A stretch of DNA of 64,000 nucleotides from Siphonodentalium dalli. Taxonomy: Eukaryota > Mollusca > Scaphopoda > Gadilida > Siphonodentaliidae. The notes under the pieces were generated by a model. The model saw only the letters and a list, made by a program, of their open reading frames with translations, had not been told where the DNA came from and searched no databases. This document shows positions 12,811 to 24,003 of this stretch, piece by piece (positions within the stretch are counted from its first letter, which is position 1; the number at the start of each line of letters is the position of its first letter). The position numbers were made by a program, and so were the translations under genes. Location of the stretch: assembly GCA_032622095.1 (NCBI GenBank), contig CP136066.1, forward strand, positions 183,306,716-183,370,715, read 5' to 3'.

Positions 12811-13091
12811 TATGGGTCGATACAAAAATCGGACCTGGCACTCAAAGGGTTAAAGGTACTCAATGATTCGAAGTGGGTTCATGAAATATCTATCAGTAGA
12901 TGCATATGTTCAGGCCTAAAATTGAGCTAGTAATTCATCGCCTTTGTCACCTTCCAGCGATCAAGGTATGTCAGACAAATGTGAACTACATATACATGGA
13001 CTTTTTGTGCCTTGGGTTGTCTCAAATATTTATTCGATAGAAATAATATGACCTCAGATTATATCCTATAACATTCGTCTTCAGAGGGTGC

Positions 13092-13303
13092 AGGACGTTT
13101 CGGCACCTAGACGTTTCGGCACCTGGTTTTCTGGACATTTTATTGAAATAAAGAATAAAAACAAAATTTAGTCTTCACTTAATCTGAAAATTAGCAGGTG
13201 CCGAAAAGTCCAAGGTGCCGAAAAGTCAGGTGCCGAAACGCCCAGGTGCCGAACGGCAACCCCAGGTGCCGAAACGTCCAGGTGCCGAAACGTCTAGCAT
13301 TCG
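13092..13303. mobile_element. Fold-back element with GGTGCCGAAACG repeats
   Basis: The left arm holds two copies of acgtttcggcacct (13097-13125). The right arm holds about six copies of its complement, aggtgccgaaacgtc, some with one or two changes (13194-13303). The unequal arms suggest later expansion of the right arm. Confidence 0.75.
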
Positions 13304-13512
13304 TCTTCAGATACCCCCAAGGACTGAACCTGAATTTTCGTATGCTTTATAAATACATAGAATCAATGTTCAAGTTGCTGAGTTCGAGACAGACCACGTT
13401 TATAGCTACGATTATCAAGGCATTATGTGACCCCCGTAATCGTGTTGCCCATTTATTTGGATAAAGAAACAAACATAGCCATCTCATGTCGATAATATTC
13501 ATACGGTTTCAG

Positions 13513-13655
13513 TTTCTAGTGCAATTCATAAATGGAAGCGGCGAGCCGATATCTGTGCCTCCAACCATCCCAGCTCAACATAATTTCGAGATCTATGCAG
13601 GAGCGGTGTTTACAGTCGACATGTATGCGCAGCCAGATTTATCGGACCCCACCAG
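13513..13655 (+). CDS. Exon 4 of the EGF-ZP gene (start of first Cys-x-V-x-D module)
   Basis: The acceptor is ggtttcag and the donor gtatat. Phase 0 at the start follows directly from exon 3, giving VVPLQ then FLVQFINGSGEP. The exon ends in phase 2 after DLSDPT. It finishes the DPDGD module with the strand FLVQF and begins the next module with FEIYAGAVFTVDMYAQ. The next exon supplies the base that completes Arg. A fragment of a LINE begins about 130 bases downstream in the intron, so the two should not be confused. Confidence 0.85.
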
Positions 13656-13789
13656 GTATATGCATACGTTGTTTGCAGTTATTTCAAATTGAGAAACTGA
13701 TATTTACACATAAATATACCAGTATGGCAATGACTGTACTGCATTTTTGCCTCAGATTAAATAGCATATTTATTATTGAATTAATCAAG

Positions 13790-14210
13790 CAGCATTCAAC
13801 AAAGAGCAAAAACCTAGAATTACCGACCTGCATAATTGTGTGTTCTGCCAATCACTGTGGAAGACGAGCGCCATCTTTTTCTTCAGTGCAACGCATATGA
13901 TGATTTCCGGACGGATTTGTTTCGTAGTGCCAATTTCCACATCAATGGTGGGAATTCTCTGACTTATATGACCAAACATTTATTCGATAACTTTCCGCGA
14001 CAAACTGTTCCGTGCAATTAGAGAAAGACGGACATTAATAACGGCGCCGCGCAATTAATTAATAATTATATTTATTTTGAAATAGAGTGACTTATAGGCC
14101 CTATGGGCCGGGTGTAATTGTCGATTATTGTTGTGTGTATACGCATTTATATATGTAACACAATGTCACTATAATAAACAAATATTCAATTCAATTCAAT
14201 TCAATTCAAT
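13790..14210 (+). mobile_element. 3' end of a LINE (C-terminal Cys/His motif and ATTCA tail)
   Basis: A plus-strand frame carries CVLPITVEDERHLFLQCNAY, like the C-x-x-x...H-x-x-x-x-C segment near the end of LINE ORF2 proteins, and stops at about 14021. It is followed by a short 3' region, an aataaac stretch and a (ATTCA)n tail at 14183-14210. Tails of short tandem repeats are usual for several non-LTR families. The piece is 5'-truncated, as most LINE copies are. It lies in an intron of the EGF-ZP gene. Confidence 0.65.
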
Positions 14211-14405
14211 TGTCATATTTTAGTGAGCTTTTTAATGATGAGTAACATCAATTTGACCAATGTACATGCACAATAGCATGCGTAAATGTATTCTCCATTA
14301 ATTGGGAATTTGTGTCAATATCTATTAATCAGTTTATAGCCTCGTCAAATAAATGGTCAAATCTACATAACAGACATAAACAGTTTAAATAATTTTATGA
14401 GATCA

Positions 14406-14822
14406 CTAGCTGTGGTACCCGGCGTTGCTCGGGTAAAGAAGATTAGTGTAAACAATATTTTATTTCTCAAGTAGGCACATAAATACATATATAACATACA
14501 CAAACAGACATAAGAGATAAAGGGATCTGGCAGTAAGCCTAGGCTTATTCGTGGCCATTTCCGCGATATAAAATTACTTCATGATATGTTTTGGTCTCGA
14601 GTGATGAATTGTCTGCTCCACAAACACCCGCGAGCATAAAGAAGATTGGAAACAACTTGAACTGTTTTGACATGCATTTATTCAATTTCAAAGAACTTCT
14701 TTGTACACCACATTGGTAGTCTTCCCTTCTGCTGCATGGATGAGGTTTTGTGATGATCCAACCCTAGAACACCCAACGTAGAGCTGGCCATGGGAGAAAC
14801 ACGGCGATATTAAATTAAGGGT
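14406..14822 (-). mobile_element. Helitron 3' end with end of its helicase gene
   Basis: On the minus strand the frame reads SPCFSHGQLYVGCSRVG, then SSQNL, then NVVYKEVL and a stop at 14688-14690. This is the C-terminal signature of Helitron Rep-helicases (Pif1-like). About 280 bp further on the same strand is a hairpin (ACCCGGCGTTGCTCGGGT read on the plus strand, 14417-14434) and then CTAG, with the host T opposite A at 14405. Hairpin plus CTAG is the canonical Helitron 3' end. The rest of the Rep-helicase gene is not recognisable upstream; it may be decayed to about 15290. The 5' TC end was not located. Confidence 0.85.
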
Positions 14823-16252
14823 GGATACACTCATGCATGTAATCTCTGTAAATGTCGTGTATTTGTCGTTTTACATGGGTCATACAGACCATGTAATATG
14901 TGTCCGTTGACAACCCAATCATTGCGGCTATGTTTGACATCAGTGAGCCCAGCTCTGAACGTGTAGAGAGCCGTTGACCGAAGAAGTCGTCATGCCGCTT
15001 AAAATAATTGTTCGGGCGATAATCCAAATGTTGGACTTTCTGTTTAAATCATTGTCAGTCTTCTCTTGATTTTTATACCTGTGATGGCCCCAGAATTTCC
15101 CCAACGCAGAGGCTATGATGCCCCACATGGGGGCTATATTATCCCGGAAGCTACCGGACTGACCATTGCATATTTCCTCGACTGGTTGGGTGGGGGGCAT
15201 GCAGCACCCTGAGTCCTGACCCCCCCCCCCCCCATGAAGCCACGAAGCCACTCCTGACTTATAAATATTGTAGTTGACAATCATTTCTGTCGTGTCTGTT
15301 TGCTACGCGTGATCAATCTAATATTCAGGGGCCTGTTTCATGAAGCAATGTCATAAGATTATCTTAAGATGGACTTAATCTAAGATCTAAGGTGGATCTT
15401 ATGATGTAACTTTTCCGTTTCAAGAACGCGTTTCAGAAAACAAGATTAAGTCCTACTTAAGTAGTAATTTAAGTTCGCGCGCTTTTAGACTGGCTCTCGA
15501 CAATTTATTACCGCTATGCACAGAAAATGTTGGTTCTGTGTATGTTATATGCCTAGGTACAGTGTCTGGTAACAGATACTATAGGGCGTGTCTAAGAATA
15601 ATTGTGATATTTTAATGCAAGGGCGATAATCAGTATAATGACTGGTGTATACTTAACTGCACGAGCGCGCCTTTTAACTGTGTTTTCGCGTCAGACCCCA
15701 TCCACACATAGCTGCATGCTTCCAATGCCTATTTATTTCAGTTATTAAAGGGACTTATACATCGTAACTCAGAATATGTTCGCTCCTTTCGATGCTGATA
15801 TTAGGTTCTAATGCATTATACGTCTTTGAAGCAGCTATAATACCAGGAAACCGAATATGTCGCCACGACGGCATACACATACAATACACCACAATAGAAG
15901 CACTGAGCTAAACGCTCTTTATTGATTGCCAACATTCATGGAATACTAACACAAAACGCTCTTTATTTATATTGCTATAATGTGAATAGGACTTCATATC
16001 GTGCTCCAAATAGACTTATTTCCAATCTGAGACATACTTGTAGAAGCCATATATAAATGATGTTAATGCCATTTGCTCTGGTTCTGTTGACAAATGGCTA
16101 AACGTCTGTTATAATTAACAAACTGCGTTGAACTTCGAAAGTACGTTACGTTGAACGACATTCTGCATGTATGTTTTAATAAAAACCAAATCAACGACTT
16201 CTAATAAAGAGCGTTTACAATTAACAACACGTGAATAGACGGCCGGTTCACA

Positions 16253-16344
16253 GGCCCCTGTGGAAAATTACTAAAATACCAATATAGACTATACCACTGG
16301 TATAGTCTATATTGGTATTTTAGTAATTCCCCCAGGGGTCTGTG
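16253..16344. repeat. Long near-perfect hairpin
   Basis: The arms caggcccctgtgg...actaaaataccaatatag and the complementary ctatattggtattttagt...ccaggggtctgtg meet at a centre of one base near 16296. The stem is about 45 bp with few mismatches. It is flanked on both sides by a copy of gccggttcac. It is probably a small fold-back transposon. Confidence 0.8.
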
Positions 16345-16587
16345 TGCCGGTTCACAGTGATTTTATAATATATGTTCTTTCGCGGATACCGGTGTGCCCG
16401 CGCGGTCCGTAAACTATATACATGCTATATATCTTTTTATTTCATAGTTAATAAATTATGATAATATACATAATAATAATAAAATAACATATATTATGTA
16501 TTATTATCTTGCCGATATATATACGGGGTACATATACAATACATTTTACAATCAAATTATAACATAATAATATAGAAAGGCAAGTAA

Positions 16588-16598
16588 ATAATAATAAT

Positions 16599-16635
<37 letters not shown>
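16588..16635. repeat. (TAA)n microsatellite
   Basis: About 15 taa units, with one or two interruptions near the start. Confidence 0.95.
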
Positions 16636-19228
16636 GCTGACATAAGCATTTATAAAAAAAAAATGAGTATAAATCATTCACTATTATCCTCGATGTGAAA
16701 ATGTTCGGACTAATTGTCTCAACATGACTATTGTCTACAGTGCAATTGTGTGATTTGAATCGCAAATTATGTTCAACTCTATGTAAATATATTCTTTTTG
16801 TTACAGCAATTAGAAATGTATATAGAGTCCGGTCTTGGCGGTTTACAGTTAGTAGCGGACACCCCGCCAATCTTGCAACCACTGGCCACGTCACTGCTAT
16901 AGCTTACCAGTTGGTTATTAATTACTACCATTTCTGAAATACCCCTCCCTGCTAGCAAGGTGTTATTCAGTTAAATGTGTTTATAATAATATACACATGA
17001 ACTAGATCCCATCCACATTTCGGACCAACTGCGGATCTCAACGTAGGTCTTAACTTTAAGATTATCTTATGACACCTCACACCAGTCTTAAAGTTAAGAC
17101 CAAAGTTAAGACCATCTTAGGTTAAGACTTTGTTCGTGAAACGCACTTATGACTGAAGTTTGAACTTATGACCATCTTAAGTCCCAACTATGTCATAAGT
17201 TGCCTTCATGAAACAGGGCCCAGCAATTTATGCTATTCATATAATTATGAAAATAGTATTACAGCTTTAAATTTGAGGGTACAGAAGGTGGTGTTGCTGT
17301 GTGTCTTCCTTCGGGGGAAAGGGTTGTCTAGGTCTTCGAGTTCCCAACTACATCACATTTCCTCTCGTGTGTTATATATGTATACGCAACATTTACAACT
17401 ATATATTTAAGTTAAAGTTAAAAATATTGTACATTCATGCCCAGATAATCCCGGCTGATACATTCAACTAAATACCTTAGTTATTCGAAGCTTTCGAGAA
17501 CCAGCCCCTCCCCCAATCATGGATTATGGTCCAAAATGTTATAATTCAAGCATGTATAATCTAAAATTGTGATAGTTAGGAACTTGTTCATACTTTGGTT
17601 TGAGAAACATATACTGTTATGTAAATTATGGGTGCAAATTGAGGGTGTCTCTCTTTTTACATTCAACGCTGTACCTGCATTAATTTTTTGGCGCTGTAAT
17701 GAATATTTGCATGGAAATCCCAATTGAATGTTATCACATGAGCTCGCTCTGAGACTATCCGAGGAATCTCAACGAACCGATATTGTCTGTCATAATTTTC
17801 CAATGCCTGTTATTCAAGGCATGAGAGCACCATATCGGATTGTTAATGGGACATTAAACACTCGTGTATCACAATCGCCCTAAAAGAGCTTCAAATTCTG
17901 CACATTTTATTTTTATTTTGGATGTCAGACCTTGAAATGACGAGAAACAAATCAAGTATAAAATCGACGGACTCAAATCCACTTTTCGAAATGAATTAAA
18001 CCTCGTGAAAAACAGCAACAGATATCAGACAGGATTTATTCATTTCGGCATCCATGAAAGAATTTATGACTGGCCTGAAATTTCTTGATAGCAGTTAGTT
18101 TGACAATGGCTTATAACTGCTCACTTGTCTCGCCTGTTGAAATTGTCCGATCGCGCGCAGGCGATTAATGCTATCAATGATTGGTGTGACCATGTACAAT
18201 ACATGGATTTTACAAACAGAAATTACATGCATGTGTGTATCCACCCTAAGTCTAGCGATCTTGTGGGATTGCCCATGAGCCTTAATGATAGTCATTGATA
18301 TTGAATTATGATGTTGATCTATTCCGGATTGTATCAATAATAAACGTTGACTGTTGATCCAGTCCTGATATGGTATGGATAAAGAGAATTGTGGTCGCCA
18401 ATGCTATTCGAGGTGATATGCAAGCTGCAAAATAGAGTTCAGTCCCCTCGTTACACTATGTTTAAACGCTTCCGGCATGTGTATTTTGTTAATTAAATAT
18501 AACATTTTTTTATTGAATTGTTTTGTCAGTTACAATTCATTCTGGTTTGATCTAGACAATTTTCAAATGAATATGGACAGTTCAGTTTTTCAGAATAATG
18601 CAGAATGACTTGTGACATACAAAAGTCTCAAATAAATAAATGTAACATTTCTACACATTACGTGTAGGTGCAGGCAGAGTGTCATGCAATTGGGACGGAA
18701 CTCTGCATTGGGCTTGGGCGATATGTGACGTTGATTGTGGTATTTGTGAGACCAACGATAAAGAGCGTTCACTGTTTATATATTCCTTATATGGCATGAA
18801 TGAGTCATGAATAAAGAGCACTCTGCTCGCTTATGTGCAACAACTTGTCAACATCATTCCGTGCGTAGTCTCGGTTGGTCGCCTACTGCCGGACACACGA
18901 ACAACAAAATTGAGTTACATTAGTAGCCTGCATGTATATAGTTTAAGCTCAACCACGTTTATGGGGGATTGTGATATTTGCAACGGGTTAATTCCTAATG
19001 ATTTGTTAATCAACTATTCCTCGACTTCCGCGCGCATATGCTTGAACGATATAACAAATGATGCGTGCCTTAAAATATTAAGCATGGTCCAATATAATGC
19101 GACAATTGTTTTTGTTTTTTTTTGGAAGCTGCTCTGTTCAAAATCGATAATCTATCATAGTCTGAAACACATGACAACCCAACAGTATGACAACCAGTAA
19201 AATATCACGTTTGGAAATATTGATTCAT

Positions 19229-19879
19229 ATACCTTACTCGTATTTAAATTCGCGCAGTACTATTTTTCGCTTAGTTTTGAATTCGCGCATTTTTAATTCG
19301 CGCACCATTCTGCGCGAATTCATAACTGACCAAAATATTTTCGTAAAATGCTTGGTTTTGATGAAAGTTTCAGATCTTAATCGCTAATGAAGATACGTGT
19401 GCATATTAAACACCATCACGGTGGCTTTACATCGTGCATAATTTAACATAACTGCATCATCAATGTCTTGTGAAGACGCGTCTGTTTATACGCTCCTAAT
19501 AATTATTCTGATATTGAAATAGATATAAACATAATTGGAATGAACTCCGAAAGAAGTAAAACCACAACCGCGTATAAAAAAAACTTACATCAGGAAAAAA
19601 AAAACTTGATTGGGTTGTGTTGACATGACTAACCATGATTTGTTGCTGTACACTTATATCATACATATCAGTATTATGTTGGTTGTCCGCATGTAACTGA
19701 TAGTCCTGCAAGCCTAATATTCGGTCAAACCTTCCGTAATCTATATACATCTACGTAACTTATCAACATATATAGCCTTCTTGTTTCTCGGTGGTTGGTA
19801 TAAACTTAGGAGTTGTACTATTTTTCGCTAAATTTTAAATTCAAAATAATACTGCACGAATTTAAATACGAGTAAGGTA
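19229..19879. mobile_element. Non-autonomous TIR transposon, TA target (650 bp)
   Basis: The left end TACCTTACTCGTATTTAAAT (from 19229/19230) is matched in inverse at 19850-19879, with 29 of 30 bases agreeing. The dinucleotide TA lies outside each CCTTACTCG end, which would fit a Tc1/mariner-like target. Just inside the left end the word aattcgcgca repeats three times and is palindromic with tgcgcgaatt. No transposase is present. Confidence 0.75.
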
Positions 19880-19972
19880 CCTTTGGGCACATGAGCAACG
19901 ATGCGTGAACGATTTTTAGGATTTCAAATTGCAGTATTTGTTATTATTTTATTACTTTTTTTGTTTTGTTAG

Positions 19973-20140
19973 AAAAATCGAGCGTTTCATTGCAACAGGA
20001 AGACAGAACGAATTAATAAATATAGCACCGCTCCAACCGAGCGGAGGACAGAGAGTTGAAAAGGCGACGGTTTCCTGGGCAACCACCATATCAGATGTCG
20101 GTGTTCATATCATGTGTGTCAGAGTTGTCGATTCTATCGG
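19973..20140 (+). CDS. Exon 5 of the EGF-ZP gene (first Cys-x-V-x-D module, core)
   Basis: A T-rich tract and ttgttag precede the exon; gtgagt follows at 20141. The frame carries KIERFIATGRQNELINIAP, then an extended strand ATVSWATTISDVGVHIMC, then VRVVDSIG. The tryptophan strand followed by DVG-x-HIMC-x-R-x-VD looks like the terminal hairpin of a repeated extracellular beta module. The second module of this protein (exons 8 to 10) shows the same end pattern: ICLVAHDDHR then DSRC. The exon starts and ends in phase 2. Confidence 0.85.
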
Positions 20141-20573
20141 GTGAGTTAGATCAAATGTCAACATTTCGGTATGTGGCAGAATCTCCCTGTATCATTGTAT
20201 TACGAGGCAAAGTGAAAGTTGACGGCACTTCGAGTCACATATATATTTACGTCATTTTTGCTCATTCACTCCTAAATCAATTCTCCCATGCTGAAAGTAT
20301 AAAGGCAATTTCGTTATATGTATATTAGTTCGTTTAGAGAACACAACCCGGCGTCAGGAACAATTCCCATTAATTTATTTGCAGGAGTGTTAAGATAATA
20401 CGTTCAATGTGTGAATATTCAGGCACACCATGACCCCATGTATTTTATTAAAGTATTTTGGATACGTTGCCTGTTTTTTGTCGCATGCACTCCAAAACAC
20501 CACTGGGACAACAGGTAACGCCAAGTGGCGTTTATATAAATCAGTCGTTAACAATGTATTGGGTAAATTTCAG

Positions 20574-20617
20574 CATGGAAAGTGTCGACCAAGTTTGCTA
20601 CACTGTGACGGTTCTAG
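20574..20617 (+). CDS. Exon 6 of the EGF-ZP gene (44-bp mini-exon closing the first module)
   Basis: The acceptor is gtaaatttcag and the donor gtgagt. The exon supplies MESVDQVCYTVTVL plus split codons on both sides. It joins VVDSIG to the Cys-Tyr-Thr-Val strand that closes the module. A longer open frame covers this place (20458-20817) and could tempt one to start the exon upstream. The short version is preferred because the phase fits exactly and the resulting spacing from VVDSIG to VCYTV matches the second module (AHDDHR to RCFTEQW). Confidence 0.75.
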
Positions 20618-20852
20618 GTGAGTTGAATGACTGCACTCTTTATCTTAGATCACGGCTTCGTCCATTTCTCCTCTCAGTTACCGCCATCATCATTATCGTC
20701 ATCAGTTTAGCATATGAAGTGCCCAATCATATTGAAAGCATATACATATACGTCGACGTGGCAGTGCTAATTAAAATGAAGAAATCGGAGTGTCGGATCA
20801 CAAGTTGTGTAACTTAGTTATGCCGATGGGATCATTATACTCGCCACAATAC

Positions 20853-21167
20853 AAGTCTCCGGTCACATTCGTAACCAGCTTTTTAAATCGATCACAAATG
20901 TAGCCAGCTGTTCACCGGCGATCACATTCGTAGCTAGCTTTTCTAATTCCATCGTTGTAAGTAAGACATCATCGCATTCGTGTCTAAAATGTCGACGTCA
21001 TGCTCCAAATCGCGAGCATTTTCACGACATTGATCGAAACCCTTAGGTTATTAGATAAAATAGTATTAAATTTAAGTTGTTTTTCATTCATCATCAGCCT
21101 AACAAGTCTCGCTCATTTGGACCGCATGAATAGGAAAAGTTGGCTACGAATGTGACCCGAGGTCTTA
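20853..21167. mobile_element. MITE with CCGGTCACATTCGTA ends
   Basis: The left terminus tctccggtcacattcgta is matched in inverse by tacgaatgtgacccgagg on the right. Extra internal copies of gatcacattcgtagc and gatcacaaatgtagcc follow the left end. It lies within intron 6 and is non-coding. Confidence 0.65.
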
Positions 21168-21321
21168 TGACAATGACCCCATTATATAGACCCTATCCAC
21201 AGGGTTATACGTTTTATACTAACGAAACATTGACAACACGGTTCAATTAAATGGTAACGTACGTGTATCACATATATGCGAATGTAGGGTTTTGCAATTC
21301 ACTAAAATTGGAAAGACCGAC

Positions 21322-21640
21322 TGTTTTTTTTATACGCCCGTTTGAAAAAAAAACGGTCGTATTATGTAAATGGGTTGTCCGCTTTTGGTTTCCGGATGAT
21401 AACTTTAGATTGAATCGAGTGAACTGAACCAAATTTGGTATATTAGTTTACCACCCCAAAATACAGATCAAGTTCGAATATGGGTTTCGTCCGCATGATT
21501 TTGACTGAGTGATGTCTCCTTTTCGACTTAGATTTTACCTGATTTGCTGTTTCCGGATGATAACTTTAGATTGAATCGAGTGAACTGAACCCAATTTGGT
21601 ATACAGATCGAGTTCAAATATGGGTTCTGTCTACATGCCC
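21322..21640. repeat. Repeat with palindromic head and internal 145-bp duplication
   Basis: The head tacgcccgtttg is complementary to caaaacggtcgta-type sequence across an A run (21331-21362). The block tttccggatgataactttag is found at 21389 and again at 21549, each followed by gattgaatcgagtgaactga. The piece resembles the end of a DNA transposon, but the other end was not found. Confidence 0.5.
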
Positions 21641-22640
21641 CACTCTACTCCAGAAACGGGTTTTAGTTTAAACATATCTTATCTATATATATAATTTAGG
21701 ACAGGCATGGAAAAAGCTTAGGAGAAGGTATGTCTGTCTGTCCGGAATTTTCTCCCAGACTGCTAGTCCAATTAAATTTGGTGTGGTGACTCGTGGTACC
21801 TTGGTGGAGGTTATCAGAATTAGTTTTTCTAAATTTCGATTTAAAAAATGTAATTAAATAAATAATAAAAAAAGCTCACTATGGGCCTATTTCAGCGCCA
21901 GATATACGTTCTTTGTATATGCGCTTTCACTGTGGCTTGCGCCATCCAACATAATTACGGGTATAAGTCCACTATGGGCTTATTCCATAAGCAAATTATT
22001 TAGGTCCAGTATGAACCTATTTTCACGCGGATATATTGAAGTAGCATACTAAATAGTATGTCTATATACAAGAGTAGGAATTGTTTGTCATGTGCTCGAA
22101 GTGCACACAAGGGTCACAGGCCACTCCGACGTCGAATAAAGGCCCCCTAGCCTGTTTCAGTTAGTTGTAATATAATATTATAAGAGGGTTCGGGGCACAC
22201 CTTTTTGACAACTTACGCATGCACATACGCCCCGCTCCCGTTAATATTTTGACAAATACAAAGTTTATGACGAAGATAACATATTTACAGGGTGATATGT
22301 GTCGTATGTTTGCTGCCAGTCCTATCCTTCTAAATTTAAAATTTCATTTGAGATAGTCAAAATTTGTAGCGCGGGAGAATAGTCCGATATTATATAGAAA
22401 GAGGGCCTAATTAAATCGCGTCGTTTATGAAATGTACGAATGAACAAAATGGAAATGAATTTAATTGCGTCGATTCGATTCTGATGGTATTTCTATGAGT
22501 AAGGATGACATATTATGAAATTGGCACCAGTTTTAACAACAAACAGAGTTACTTGAAGATAAGGTTATTTGGATAAAAAAAAATAAGTGCGCATGCTCAC
22601 AATCAGCAGCACTATCATCGTGATTAATTTTGTTTTTCAG

Positions 22641-22672
22641 ATATGCCACCGCAGTCTATTTCCACGCAGTCG
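22641..22672 (+). CDS. Exon 7 of the EGF-ZP gene (32-bp micro-exon linker)
   Basis: The acceptor is a classic tgtttttcag and the donor gtgagt. Two bases complete Asp, then MPPQSISTQS follows, ending in phase 0. It is a Pro/Ser-rich linker between the first and second Cys-x-V-x-D modules. It is too short for ORF calling and is supported only by its strong splice signals and by phase agreement with both neighbours. Confidence 0.7.
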
Positions 22673-23165
22673 GTGAGTTTGATATCTCATACAGTAGGCT
22701 GAAGAGAAAACATCATGTTCCAAGAAGTTTTTAACCTCTTTGGAAGCGGCAACTAATGGAAAAACGAACTTACCACTCGCGCTAACGGAGTAATATATAA
22801 TTGGATGGATGGAGGTACTTGCATAATGCCCAGTTGCTTCCTATGTTCTTTAACAATTTGTCTTTTTTTTATTAAAATGACCATGTTGCGATCGGAATGG
22901 AACATTCAGATGTCACTGAAATCTAATAAAGATTGAAGCCGCACCATCCTCGTCTATCGCCCAGACTGCGATGATGATATCGACGACATATAACCACGTC
23001 GACTGTCGGGGACATTCTAACATTGATAAAGTCCTTTCACCGAGAGTTGGGCTGCGTATCAGTCTGAACACGATTCGAGATATGACATGGAACGATTCTA
23101 CCGTTCGGTTGTATTGGTATTTCACAAGTTTGACGAAATAATCGTTTAAAATACATTGATTTCAG

Positions 23166-23257
23166 GGTCCACAAATAGTGTTATCTAAGCAGAAATTCGT
23201 CTGTACAATGTATTCGACTTGTAAAATGCCCGTGTACGCCAAGGAAATTGGACCTGG
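23166..23257 (+). CDS. Exon 8 of the EGF-ZP gene (second module, start)
   Basis: The acceptor is gatttcag and the donor gtgagt. The exon opens in phase 0 with GPQIVLSKQKFVCTMYSTCK, then MPVYAKEIGPG, ending in phase 2. The two cysteines lie eight residues apart, and the strand is like the FEIYAGAVFTVDMYA strand of the first module, which supports an internal duplication of the module. Confidence 0.85.
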
Positions 23258-23543
23258 GTGAGTTATATCTTCTAATGATTTCGATAACAACTTGTTGTGC
23301 TGATAATAGTGAGGTTTCGCAATTCACAGATAGAGTAACGAAAATCCTTTAGCTATTCGTAATATTTTATCAACAGGTCTTATACCTCCTTCCAAATTAC
23401 ATCGACATAATTTAGAAGGTCGAATATGATCCATGTTCGTTTAATACGTGTGATCATCTTGTCACCGAAATATACTTGGTTATCTGTTATTCTTCTTAAA
23501 AAAAGAAAACATGAGTCGCTTTGAATACCTTTACATATTGTAG

Positions 23544-23705
23544 GTACGTCACGAACATAATCCAGGATCCAGTTCACGGAAAACTTACCATAGGGCCCGT
23601 GAGGAACAGCACTTCTCCGGTCGCGCCTTATGTGGCAGATGTTACAATACCGACCGACTTCCCTGGTAACTCGACCATTTGTCTCGTGGCTCACGATGAC
23701 CATCG
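23544..23705 (+). CDS. Exon 9 of the EGF-ZP gene (second module, core); last exon before the 33-kb intron
   Basis: The acceptor is catattgtag and the donor gtaagt. The frame encodes YVTNIIQDPVHGKLTIGPV, a Ser/Pro loop, then DVTIPTDFPGNSTICLVAHD ending at DDHR in phase 2. Possible N-glycosylation sites (NST occurs twice) fit an extracellular location. The next matching exon is at 56949, so the downstream intron is about 33.2 kb and filled with mobile elements. Confidence 0.88.
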
Positions 23706-23740
23706 GTAAGTTTCCACCAACTGATATACAAGTATTTTAA

Positions 23741-23925
23741 CCCATTATATACTAAATGGATTCTCCTATTCATTTATAAAAAATGTAGATGGGAATGGTC
23801 TATTATTTTTTTTGAGGGATGCTCAGGTAATAAAAGCAGACGACATGCTTACGAAAAGCTAATTAATAAATGTTCTGAACATTTCATAAGGTAACTACTC
23901 GTCAATGAATATTTAGTATAGGAAG
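23741..23925. repeat. Dispersed element, copy 2 (inverse of 10742-10965)
   Basis: The phrases actaaatggattctcc (23750s) and actactcgtcaatgaatatt (23895-23914) are the reverse complements of phrases in intron 1 at 10742-10965, in mirrored order. Boundaries are approximate. Confidence 0.5.
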
Positions 23926-24003
23926 GTCTAACATTCAAGTTGAGTGTGTGTTTATAAAAATTACCCGATAATTAATTTAACATCTGAACAAACTTATATA
24001 ACA

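Larger units (their letters stand above)
15328..17221. mobile_element. DNA transposon with matching TIRs (GGGCCTGTTTCATGAAG)
   Basis: The left end GGGGCCTGTTTCATGAAGCA is matched in inverse by gccttcatgaaacagggccc at the right end (ends 17221). Inside both ends are degenerate 'cttaag/cataag' words (for example taagattatcttaagatgg), typical of subterminal repeats. No transposase is visible: the 1.9-kb interior holds a hairpin at 16253, a (TAA)n microsatellite at 16588 and three ATAAAGAGCGTT motifs. Target duplication is unclear, so the superfamily is left open. Confidence 0.65.

Noticed and set aside
20458-20817. Longer version of exon 6 using the whole open frame
   Set aside because: An upstream acceptor at 20453 fits in phase but lacks a pyrimidine tract and would insert about 40 residues into the middle of the module's closing strands. 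The 44-bp version preserves module spacing.
21683-22160. Possible third Helitron, 5' end at tctatatatata with TGTCTGTCTG nearby and a CTAG near 22148
   Set aside because: The head resembles a Helitron 5' end, but the CTAG lacks a preceding hairpin and is followed by C instead of T, so the element cannot be supported.
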